Below, one piece after another: positions 1 through 5,864 of a stretch of DNA of 5,864 nucleotides. Each line of letters begins with the position of its first letter. The first letter of the stretch is position 1. The notes beneath the pieces were generated by a model. The model made no database searches. It was given only the letters and a program-made list of their open reading frames with translations, and was not told the origin of the DNA. Source of the stretch: Alloprevotella sp. (lineage in GTDB: Bacteria > Bacteroidota > Bacteroidia > Bacteroidales > Bacteroidaceae); NCBI GenBank assembly GCA_015259235.1, contig JABZGM010000137.1:1-5864 (forward strand), written 5' to 3'. A program made the translations under genes and the position numbers.

Positions 1-111
1 ACATTTATTCTTGCCATTCCAACAAGAAACTAGACACCTCCGACAAACCTTCAAAAATCCCGACAATTAAAATTGAATGGTCATTATGTTTAATAAATAC
101 ATTTTGATGTA
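1..111 (+). other. Upstream flank, possible 3' tail of a preceding gene
   Basis: No complete gene lies here. On the + strand the frame starting at base 3 stays open to a TGA at 105-107, four bases before the ATG of the next gene. That spacing would suit the last 34 codons of an upstream cassette gene. The frame starting at base 2 is also open, to a TAA at 68-70, so the choice of frame is not secure. Neither short peptide is recognisable to me. The stretch is AT-rich towards its end (about 81-110) and could equally be an intergenic leader. Confidence that any coding tail is present is low. Confidence 0.25.
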
Positions 112-570
112 ATGGACGCCCCCCTCATACCTGACGCAGCTCCACTTGGAGTTCAATGGATAACTTGCCCTCAGTTTCGAGACGAACGCGGAGTTTTAAG
201 TGTTGCAGAGCATAATAAATTACCATTCGTCCCACAACGTACCTTTTGGATTACCAGTGTTCCTCCAGAGGCACAACGAGGAGGACATGCTCATCGTACA
301 ACACACGAACTACTTGGAGCACTTCATGGGAGCTGCAAGCTAGAACTACAAATTCCCTCGCAGAAAATTGTAGTCACCTTGGATTCCTCTTCGCAATTCA
401 TTCACATTCCTGCAATGGTCTGGGCACGTCTTTATGATTTCTCTCCTGAATTTGTAGGTCTGTGCTTCACCTCTGAATCATATAAGGCAGATGGCTACCT
501 TCACACTTTTGATGAATACCTTAAAGCCTACAGGGTTATTAAACATAATTCTATTCAGCACTATTTTTAG
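112..570 (+). CDS. fdtA: dTDP-4-oxo-6-deoxy-glucose 3,4-ketoisomerase (FdtA/QdtA type, WxcM-like cupin)
   Basis: This 152-residue cytosolic protein is a single-domain cupin that moves the keto group of dTDP-4-keto-6-deoxyglucose from C4 to C3, the first committed step towards dTDP-3-amino-3,6-dideoxyhexoses (Fuc3N or Qui3N). Family marks visible are FRDERGVL (22-29), the paired-histidine strand RGGHAH (56-61) where the family keeps its catalytic histidines, the GS turn after the cupin strands (73-74), the VW..LYDFS segment (103-111) and a C-terminal FDEYL-like end (about 135-139). Length is normal for the family. The ATG is the only in-frame ATG after a stop at 94-96, so the start is secure; no Shine-Dalgarno is seen, as usual in Bacteroidetes. 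The aminotransferase two genes downstream supports the role. The C4 stereochemistry of the product (galacto versus gluco) cannot be read from the sequence by eye, so the symbol could equally be qdtA. Confidence 0.88.
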   Translation: MDAPLIPDAAPLGVQWITCPQFRDERGVLSVAEHNKLPFVPQRTFWITSVPPEAQRGGHAHRTTHELLGALHGSCKLELQIPSQKIVVTLDSSSQFIHIPAMVWARLYDFSPEFVGLCFTSESYKADGYLHTFDEYLKAYRVIKHNSIQHYF

Positions 571-672
571 CTCTACTCTGTGGACACTGCTATTAAGTTG
601 TTGTATTAGAGTTTAAACATATACAATCCAAGGATTCCATCTAATAAGCTGATTTGTAGCTATTGATTACTC

Positions 673-1641
673 ATGCATTATCTTCATCTCTATAAACTCT
701 CTGACTCACAGATTTGGGATACCTTTGTGCGTTCTTCTAGAAATGCTACATTTCTCTTTGAAAGAGCGTATATGGATTATCACGCTGATAGATTCTGTGA
801 TGCATCTTTGTTGGTTTACGATGAGAAGCAACATTTATGTGCCTTATTCCCTGCTACTTGGCATCAGGAAGAAAAGGAGGTTCGTAGCCACGGAGGACTA
901 ACCTACGGTGGTCTTTTGCTTAATAAAAGTGTGGGAGTCCTAGAATCTTGTGACATACTCTTGGAGATTGTAAAATTCTATCGTGATAATTTCCAAGCAC
1001 AGCGTATGCTCGTAAATCCTGTCCCAAGTCTCTACCATGAAACGGCAGCAGAAGACCAGCTTTTCGCCCTTCACTACATAGAAGCACAGTTGTTTAGACG
1101 TTATATTTCGACTAGCGTAGCTCTGGACCGCAAAATAGAACTATCAACAAACCGGAAACGACAAATAAAGAAGGCTTTACAACATGGTTTCTCTGTCAAA
1201 CAGAACTCGGACAATCTCATTCCATTCTGGAATCTCCTTGCAGATACATTATTAGAGCGCCATAATGCACGACCAGTACACACTTATCAAGAGCTTGAAC
1301 TATTGACAACGAGATTTCCTAGAAATATAAGTTTGCACACTGTTGAAGACTCTCAAGGGAAATTGGTTGGTGGTACCCTACTCTTTCATACCCCTCGAGT
1401 AATTCATGCACAATACATAGCAGCATCTCCTATAGGACGTAAATATGGAGCATTGGACCTGTTGTTTTCTACTTTATTTGATGAACTACAAGGCATCCCA
1501 TATTCCGTACAACCACGATTCTTTGATTTTGGAACCTCAATGGAGAACGATGGTACGGTAATTAACAAAGGACTTGTAGCGCAGAAAGAAAGTTTTGGAG
1601 GACATACCATATGTTACGATAAATATATAGTACAACTATAA
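673..1641 (+). CDS. GNAT/FemAB-like acyltransferase of the amino-sugar cassette
   Basis: This 322-residue soluble protein resembles the Acetyltransf_6/FemAB-like class of double-GNAT acyltransferases. The N-terminal half carries ALFPA (57-61) followed by SHGGLTYGG (72-80), a pattern common in these proteins. A basic RKRQIKKA helix (161-168) matches the conserved arginine/lysine-rich segment that opens the second GNAT fold. The second half has the strand LVGGTLLF (231-238), a glycine-containing segment about residues 250-265 resembling an acyl-CoA site, and FDFGTSM (284-290). No signal peptide or membrane segment is visible. Its place between the isomerase and aminotransferase genes suggests that it N-acylates the 3-amino sugar, but this is inferred from position. 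An acceptor other than the nucleotide sugar (glycan, amino acid) is possible. The start follows an in-frame TGA at 664-666, and the 102-base gap after the isomerase gene has no clear signal. The stop overlaps the next start by one base (TAATG). Confidence 0.72.
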   Translation: MHYLHLYKLSDSQIWDTFVRSSRNATFLFERAYMDYHADRFCDASLLVYDEKQHLCALFPATWHQEEKEVRSHGGLTYGGLLLNKSVGVLESCDILLEIVKFYRDNFQAQRMLVNPVPSLYHETAAEDQLFALHYIEAQLFRRYISTSVALDRKIELSTNRKRQIKKALQHGFSVKQNSDNLIPFWNLLADTLLERHNARPVHTYQELELLTTRFPRNISLHTVEDSQGKLVGGTLLFHTPRVIHAQYIAASPIGRKYGALDLLFSTLFDELQGIPYSVQPRFFDFGTSMENDGTVINKGLVAQKESFGGHTICYDKYIVQL

Positions 1642-2777
1642 TGAAGGACTGGGTTAAATTCTTAGATGTAGCAGCAATAAACGAACGTTTTATAGAGGCT
1701 TTCCGCCATGATATCACAAAAGTGGTTCAAAGTGGTCAAGTTTTATATGGACAACAAACCCAAAAGTTCGAAGAAGAGTTTGCTGAGTACTGCCACACCG
1801 CTCACTGCGTAGGAGTAGCCAACGGCTTAGACGCTCTTTGGTTGACGCTTTTAGCTAAGAAAACATTAGGCGGATGGGCAGAAAACGACGAAGTCATAGT
1901 ACCCGAGCATACTTTTGTTGCCACTGTGCAAGCAGTTGTTAAAGCGGGATTGAAACCAATACTAGCCCCTGTTTCTACTATTGACTATCTGCTTGATGTT
2001 AGCAAATTAACACCTCTACTCTCTACTAAAACGAGAGCAATACTCCCAGTTCACCTTTATGGTAAAATGGTAGACATGAACTCTATAACAACCTTTGCTG
2101 CTCAACATAATCTGTTTGTTCTTGAAGATGCAGCTCAAGCACATGGTGCTCAAGACTCTGGACATCCTGCTGGGGATCGATTTTGGCAAGGTGCTGCAGC
2201 CTATAGTTTTTACCCCGGAAAAAATTTAGGTGCCCTTGGGGATGGAGGAGCAATGGTAACCAATGACGAGTCTCTTGCAAGCTGCGTACGACAATTAGCG
2301 AACTATGGCTCTTCCACTAAATATCACCATGAATATCTCGGAACAAATAGCCGTTTAGATGAACTACAGGCCTCATTCCTTAGGCACAAACTTCGAAAAT
2401 TGCAAGGTGATAACGAAATACGTCGAAGAATCGCTCAGCGTTATCTTACTGAAATTAGAAGTCCCCACATCGTTCTTCCCTATCCTACACTAGATTTGTC
2501 TCAACAATTGGAGAGTGTTTTTCATATCTTCCCTGTATTCTCACAACATCGCAGAAAGCTTCAAGAGTATTTAAGAGAGAGAGCAATTGAAACACTTATC
2601 CACTACCCCATTCCAATACACAAACAACTATGTTTTCGCCATTTATGGAAAGATAAAAAGAGTTGCCTTAATGCAGAACAGCTTGCTAACGAAGAACTGA
2701 GTCTGCCCATCAGTCCGGTATTATCAGACGAACACGTAACACGCGTAATTCGAGCACTAAATACTTTTGAACCATGA
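1641..2777 (+). CDS. fdtB: dTDP-3-keto-6-deoxyhexose aminotransferase (DegT/DnrJ/EryC1 family)
   Basis: This 378-residue PLP enzyme transfers an amino group, normally from glutamate, to C3 of the dTDP-3-keto-6-deoxyhexose made by the isomerase at 112-570, giving dTDP-Fuc3N or dTDP-Qui3N. Visible marks of the sugar aminotransferase fold are SGQVLYGQQTQKFEEEFA (31-48), the phosphate-binding turn NGLDAL (61-66), PEHTFVATVQA, PVHLYGK, EDAAQAHGA with Asp163 placed to bind the pyridine nitrogen, and YSFYPGKNLGALGDGGA with the Schiff-base Lys194. NSRLDELQA follows, as is usual in this family. Length matches the FdtB/QdtB group and no catalytic residue is missing. The ATG lies inside the stop of the acyltransferase gene (TAATG), and the TGA overlaps the next start (ATGA), so translation of the three genes is probably coupled. 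The choice of fdtB over qdtB, or over other C3 aminotransferases, rests on the neighbouring isomerase. Confidence 0.88.
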   Translation: MKDWVKFLDVAAINERFIEAFRHDITKVVQSGQVLYGQQTQKFEEEFAEYCHTAHCVGVANGLDALWLTLLAKKTLGGWAENDEVIVPEHTFVATVQAVVKAGLKPILAPVSTIDYLLDVSKLTPLLSTKTRAILPVHLYGKMVDMNSITTFAAQHNLFVLEDAAQAHGAQDSGHPAGDRFWQGAAAYSFYPGKNLGALGDGGAMVTNDESLASCVRQLANYGSSTKYHHEYLGTNSRLDELQASFLRHKLRKLQGDNEIRRRIAQRYLTEIRSPHIVLPYPTLDLSQQLESVFHIFPVFSQHRRKLQEYLRERAIETLIHYPIPIHKQLCFRHLWKDKKSCLNAEQLANEELSLPISPVLSDEHVTRVIRALNTFEP

Positions 2778-3580
2778 CTTTAGACATTCTAATTTGCTCC
2801 TTGAACAAAGGAATTGTTCGCATTGACGATTTGCTTCTTCCCCAGTGTAAGGACGTGCGCTACATAGTTTCTTATCAATACACTGACGAGCGATATTTGG
2901 AGCTTATCCCCTCCTCTCTTGCTTCACGTGTTGACGTAGTAATTAGTACCCACAAGGGGCAAGGTCTATCCTCTAATAGAAATCACGCACTTGAGTTGGC
3001 TAAGGCTGACTTGGTTATGTTTGTCGATGATGACACACATCTAACCAACGATGCAATAGAAACAATCTTCAATACCTTTGCCGGACATCCAACCATTGAT
3101 GCTGCTTTTTTTCGTGCCAGTACTTACACAGGAAAGTTACTAAAAAATTATCCAGAAACAGAACGAGATATCATATCCCTTCCCAACGACTACTCGATTT
3201 CTACCATTGAAATGGTATGTCGTCGCGACCGTGTGCAAGGGAAGGTACGTTTTGACGAAAGATTTGGACTTGGCACACGCTTTCTTACTTGTGGCGAAGA
3301 AGAGGTATGGCTCATAGACGCCTTACGTGCAGGATTATCTATTCGTTACTTTCCATTTAAAATCGTGGAAACCAGTACAATGCTTAAGCGTTCAATGATT
3401 TATGTAGATGCTGGAGTACAACGTTCTAAGGGTGCTTTAACCTATTATAAATTTGGGGCTACTGCTTGGATACGCTGTTTCTGGTTTGCAGTTGACTCTA
3501 CACGTAGAGGTTTGTGCCATTTCATACCAATGCTACGACACCTTTATCAAGGCATACTTTACCTACGTCACAATGGATAA
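2774..3580 (+). CDS. Family 2 glycosyltransferase (GT-A fold)
   Basis: This 268-residue protein looks like an inverting GT2-type glycosyltransferase. It opens with a Rossmann-like strand (LDILICSLN, 3-11), then GQGLSSNRNHAL, which resembles the conserved GxxxARN-type helix of this class. The strand LVMFVDDDT follows, carrying the metal- and nucleotide-sugar-binding DDD at 85-87. Further on, FDERFGLGTRFLTCGEEEVWL contains GEEE (174-177), a plausible counterpart of the ED catalytic-base region. No long membrane helix is evident; the C-terminal part (about 230-265) is basic, aromatic and moderately hydrophobic and may lie on the inner membrane surface, as in many O-antigen transferases. It overlaps the aminotransferase by four bases (ATGA) and is the last gene of the cassette. 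From context it may transfer the 3-amino sugar made by its neighbours to a lipid-linked glycan, but donor and acceptor cannot be read from the sequence. Confidence 0.85.
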   Translation: MTLDILICSLNKGIVRIDDLLLPQCKDVRYIVSYQYTDERYLELIPSSLASRVDVVISTHKGQGLSSNRNHALELAKADLVMFVDDDTHLTNDAIETIFNTFAGHPTIDAAFFRASTYTGKLLKNYPETERDIISLPNDYSISTIEMVCRRDRVQGKVRFDERFGLGTRFLTCGEEEVWLIDALRAGLSIRYFPFKIVETSTMLKRSMIYVDAGVQRSKGALTYYKFGATAWIRCFWFAVDSTRRGLCHFIPMLRHLYQGILYLRHNG

Positions 3581-3632
3581 TTCGAACACCGCATATATAG
3601 GTTCATCCAGCATTTGAAATGATGCAGCAACC

Positions 3633-3723
3633 GTCTAGCACATATAAACTTAGCTCAAAGACCCCTTCGTCCTTAAACTATAAGCGACTCGCTCTATAAG
3701 TAATGACTGTGCTAGGCATTTTT
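3633..3723 (+). terminator. Candidate terminator or structured RNA: nested inverted repeats followed by T5
   Basis: CTAGCACA (3635-3642) is perfectly complementary to TGTGCTAG (3708-3715), extendable by a G-U and a G-C pair at 3634/3716 and 3633/3717. Five T follow at 3719-3723. Inside lie two smaller hairpins: AAGAC/GTC(c)TT (3658-3674, loop 3663-3668) and ACTATAAGCG/CGCT(c)TATA(a)GT (3677-3701, three-base loop 3687-3689, two bulges). Together they could fold as a three-armed junction closed by the outer stem. It starts 52 bases after the glycosyltransferase stop, a sensible place to end the cassette transcript. The long enclosed loop is not typical of a simple intrinsic terminator, so a structured small RNA or 3' UTR element is an alternative. 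Pairing was worked out by eye without folding energies. Confidence 0.4.
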
Positions 3724-3798
3724 AGCAACTATGGCACTTTGCATTCCCTCCCTGTTTTATCCAATCAAGTATGACCTTTTCGGCTGCTTGCTTATTGG

Positions 3799-3837
3799 GC
3801 TATCTCCCTCTCTCTCAGAGTTGCTCTTTGAGGTAGC
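3799..3837. repeat. Imperfect inverted repeat, possible hairpin
   Basis: GCTATCTC (3799-3806) can pair over eight positions with GAGGTAGC (3830-3837), including one G-U pair if transcribed from the + strand. A short AGAG/CTCT hairpin lies inside, around 3817-3827. No T run follows on either strand, so it is not a classical terminator. It sits in the CT-rich part of the gap, where chance pairing is likely. Confidence 0.25.
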
Positions 3838-3944
3838 ATGACTGCGAAAGAGGTTTGTTCGTTTCCGAAGCGTTATCAGGCCTTATTCGATACTCTACAG
3901 TCTATCGGTTAAAGCAGATAAAGGTCAGTTCATGCAAGTATATC

Positions 3945-3952
3945 TATATTTG
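3945..3952 (+). promoter_or_regulatory. Bacteroidetes-type -7 promoter element upstream of uvrB
   Basis: TATATTTG matches the TAnnTTTG consensus recognised by the primary sigma factor of Bacteroidetes. It lies 87 bases before the uvrB ATG, which would give a leader of roughly 80 bases. No clear TTTG/TTG -33 element is found at the usual distance of about 19-21 bases upstream, so the assignment rests on one short motif in AT-rich DNA. The position in the gap and orientation towards uvrB fit. Confidence 0.4.
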
Positions 3953-4039
3953 TAATTTTACCTGGATAAGCCATATTTACTTTATATACTTTCATAACCC
4001 AACAAAGACTTCACATTACTTACTAGATTTTACTACACT

Positions 4040-5864
4040 ATGGCAGATTTTCAGCTTGTTTCTCCTTACCAACCGATGGGCGATCAGCCCGAAGCTATAC
4101 AATTACTCACCGAAGGAGTTAAAAGTGGTGAGCCTGCACAGGTGTTACTTGGTGTGACAGGCTCTGGTAAGACCTTCACCATTGCTAATGTCATAGCGAA
4201 TATCGGGAAACCTACATTAGTTTTGTCTCACAACAAAACACTTGCAGCACAACTTTTCACAGAAATGAAAGGTTTCTTCCCCAATAATGCTGTAGAGTAT
4301 TATGTATCTTATTACGATTACTATCAACCAGAGGCTTACATAGCTTCAACTGATACTTACATCGAAAAGGATCTTGCCATCAATGACGACCTAGATAAGA
4401 TGCGTCTTGCTGCAACTTCAGCATTGCTGTCTGGAAGAAAAGATGTCATTGTGGTGTCGTCCGTAAGTTGCATCTACGGTATGGGCAACCCATCAGCCTT
4501 TTATGAGAATGTTATTCTACTGAAGATGGGACAGCGCATAGCTATGAATATCCTACTTAAACGCTTGGTCGATTCTCTCTATACTCGTAATGACGTGGCT
4601 CCCACCCGTGGTAATTTTAGAGTTAAAGGCGACACTATAGATGTGTTTCTTGCCTATTCAGATGACGTGCTCCGTATCAACTTTTGGGGTGATGAGATTG
4701 ATTCGATAGAAGAAGTGGACGGAATCACAGGTGCTCGCCAAGCAAACTTCGATGAGTATAAGATTTACCCAGCAAATCTGTTTTTAACGAGTAAGGAAAC
4801 TCAAGAAATGGCTATCCGACAAATCCAAGACGATTTGGTGGAACAGGTTGCTTTATTCAAGCAACAAGGTAAAGGCCTGGAGGCACAGCGACTAGAAGAG
4901 CGAGTAAGTTATGACATTGAAATGATTCGCGAACTTGGACACTGCTCTGGCATTGAGAACTATTCGCGTTACTTTGACGGTAGACAACCAGGTACACGTC
5001 CATATTGTCTCTTAGATTTCTTTCCTGAAGATTATCTTATCGTCATAGATGAGAGTCATGTAAGCGTTCCGCAAATCAGAGCCATGTATGGTGGCGACCG
5101 ATCGCGCAAAGAAAGTCTGGTGAACTATGGTTTTCGATTGCCTGCCGCCATGGATAACCGTCCATTGAAGTTTGAAGAGTTTCAAGAGATGGCACGCCAA
5201 GTTATCTATGTGAGTGCAACTCCTGCTGATTATGAGATGGAACAAGCTGGTGGAACATACGTGGATCAGGTGATTCGTCCCACTGGTTTGCTCGATCCTC
5301 CCATCGAAGTGCGCGACACAGACTTCCCGGTCGATGACTTGTTGGAAGAGATTCGTATTGCCATCGAAGGCAATGAGAGAACACTCGTCACTACCCTCTC
5401 AAAACGTATGGCAGAAGAACTAACGGAATACTTGCTGGGATTAGGAATTTCAACGGCATACATCCATTCTGACGTAGACACCTTAGAACGCGTCAAGATT
5501 ATGGAAGAGCTTCGTGCTGGCATTTATGACGTTTTAGTCGGGGTGAACTTGCTACGTGAGGGATTGGATTTGCCAGAAGTCGCACTTGTTGCCATTCTAG
5601 ACGCAGACAAAGAAGGGTTCCTCCGTGATCGTCGAAGCATGACGCAAACTGCAGGACGCGCAGCTCGTAATGTCAATGGTCGTGTCATCATGTATGCCAA
5701 GAAAATCACAGATAGCATGCAACAAACCATTGATGAGACAAATCGCCGTCGACTCAAACAAATGGCTTATAACAAAGAGCATGGAATTACCCCAACTCAA
5801 GTAAAAAAGAGCAACACTGTGAGTCAGTTAGGCAAAATGGGTATGGAACGTTCTGAAGCTGCAC
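4040..5864 (+). CDS. uvrB: Excinuclease ABC subunit UvrB, 3'-truncated by the window end
   Basis: UvrB receives damaged DNA from UvrA, verifies the lesion with limited helicase activity and recruits UvrC for incision in nucleotide excision repair. The 608 visible codons include the N-terminal Q-motif-like FQLVSPYQPMGDQPEAI (4-20), Walker A GVTGSGKT (38-45), the damage-probing beta-hairpin with YVSYYDYYQPEAY (88-100), which keeps the tyrosine-rich cluster, the DESH motif II (337-340), SATP (392-395), and the helicase motif VI region QTAGRAARN (536-544). No frameshift or internal stop was seen. The start is set by the family N-terminus; no Shine-Dalgarno is visible (Bacteroidetes norm). About 65-70 residues, including the C-terminal UVR domain that binds UvrC, should lie beyond the window, so this is an edge truncation and not a pseudogene. 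The sequence closely resembles Bacteroidetes UvrB (for example RPYCLLDFFPED and ATPADYE). It has no functional link to the upstream glycan genes. Confidence 0.98.
   Translation, partial: MADFQLVSPYQPMGDQPEAIQLLTEGVKSGEPAQVLLGVTGSGKTFTIANVIANIGKPTLVLSHNKTLAAQLFTEMKGFFPNNAVEYYVSYYDYYQPEAYIASTDTYIEKDLAINDDLDKMRLAATSALLSGRKDVIVVSSVSCIYGMGNPSAFYENVILLKMGQRIAMNILLKRLVDSLYTRNDVAPTRGNFRVKGDTIDVFLAYSDDVLRINFWGDEIDSIEEVDGITGARQANFDEYKIYPANLFLTSKETQEMAIRQIQDDLVEQVALFKQQGKGLEAQRLEERVSYDIEMIRELGHCSGIENYSRYFDGRQPGTRPYCLLDFFPEDYLIVIDESHVSVPQIRAMYGGDRSRKESLVNYGFRLPAAMDNRPLKFEEFQEMARQVIYVSATPADYEMEQAGGTYVDQVIRPTGLLDPPIEVRDTDFPVDDLLEEIRIAIEGNERTLVTTLSKRMAEELTEYLLGLGISTAYIHSDVDTLERVKIMEELRAGIYDVLVGVNLLREGLDLPEVALVAILDADKEGFLRDRRSMTQTAGRAARNVNGRVIMYAKKITDSMQQTIDETNRRRLKQMAYNKEHGITPTQVKKSNTVSQLGKMGMERSEAA

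Larger units (their letters stand above)
3581..4039. other. Long non-coding gap between the glycan cassette and uvrB
   Basis: I find no convincing gene in these 459 bases on either strand. The only sizeable open frame begins at a TTG at 3855 and runs into uvrB in another frame, so it is a shadow. The content is two inverted-repeat regions (about 3633-3723 and 3799-3837), a pyrimidine-rich CT stretch around 3804-3816, and a Bacteroidetes-type promoter element at 3945-3952. No tRNA with a proper T-arm, no transposase remnant and no terminal repeats were recognised. The gap separates an accessory glycan locus from a housekeeping gene, so it could hold the end of one transcript and the leader of the next. 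Confidence 0.7.

Noticed and set aside
91..108. TAAATACATTTTG resembling a TAnnTTTG -7 element before the isomerase gene
   Set aside because: The spacing is off the consensus by one base, and transcription would start at or inside the ATG at 112.
650..660. CTGATTTG as a -7 element before the acyltransferase gene
   Set aside because: It lacks the TA of TAnnTTTG and lies too close to the start codon at 673 for a normal leader.
3611..3621. CATTTGAAATG palindrome after the glycosyltransferase gene
   Set aside because: It is short and AT-rich with almost no loop; expected by chance and with no flanking signal.
3633..3717. tRNA-like layout: outer stem with inner hairpins and a TTAGCTCA D-arm-like word near 3650
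   Set aside because: There is no T-arm GGTTCGANNCC motif, no proper anticodon arm, and the arm spacing does not fit a tRNA.
3855..4157. 100-codon + strand open frame starting at TTG before uvrB
   Set aside because: It overlaps the first 118 bases of uvrB in another frame, is rich in Tyr/Ile/Phe as AT-rich non-coding DNA translates, and resembles no family.
5012..5800. Several minus-strand open frames of 60-85 codons
   Set aside because: All lie antisense within the well-conserved uvrB coding region and are shadows.

Overview
The window looks like chromosomal DNA of a Bacteroidales bacterium (Prevotella/Porphyromonas/Bacteroides-like). This rests on the strong resemblance of the UvrB protein to Bacteroidetes UvrB, the absence of Shine-Dalgarno sequences before the genes, and one good match to the Bacteroidetes -7 promoter motif TAnnTTTG. 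The species cannot be fixed from the sequence alone. All recognised genes lie on the + strand.

Positions 1-111 hold no complete gene, but one frame stays open from the window edge to a TGA at 105-107 and may be the tail of a preceding gene. Positions 112-3580 are a four-gene surface-glycan cassette: a cupin sugar 3,4-ketoisomerase (FdtA/QdtA type), a GNAT/FemAB-like acyltransferase, a DegT/DnrJ/EryC1 PLP aminotransferase (FdtB/QdtB type) and a family 2 glycosyltransferase. The last three genes are joined by stop/start overlaps (TAATG and ATGA). The simplest reading is that a dTDP-4-keto-6-deoxyhexose made elsewhere is isomerised to the 3-keto sugar, aminated at C3, probably N-acylated, and placed on a lipopolysaccharide O-antigen, capsule or similar glycan by the glycosyltransferase. 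The genes for dTDP-glucose synthesis (rmlA/rmlB), the flippase and the polymerase are not in the window and would be expected upstream.

Positions 3581-4039 contain no convincing gene. This 459-base gap holds a nested, possibly three-armed, inverted-repeat structure followed by five T (candidate terminator or structured RNA), a second weaker inverted repeat, and a TATATTTG promoter-like element upstream of the last gene.

Positions 4040-5864 are the first 608 codons of uvrB, the nucleotide excision repair damage-recognition helicase, which runs off the window end before its C-terminal UVR domain. It is a housekeeping gene and marks the downstream border of the glycan cassette. I see no mobile element, CRISPR array, rRNA or credible tRNA, and nothing that amounts to an undescribed defence or mobile system. 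The least ordinary points are the acyltransferase type in the amino-sugar cassette and the structured intergenic region.
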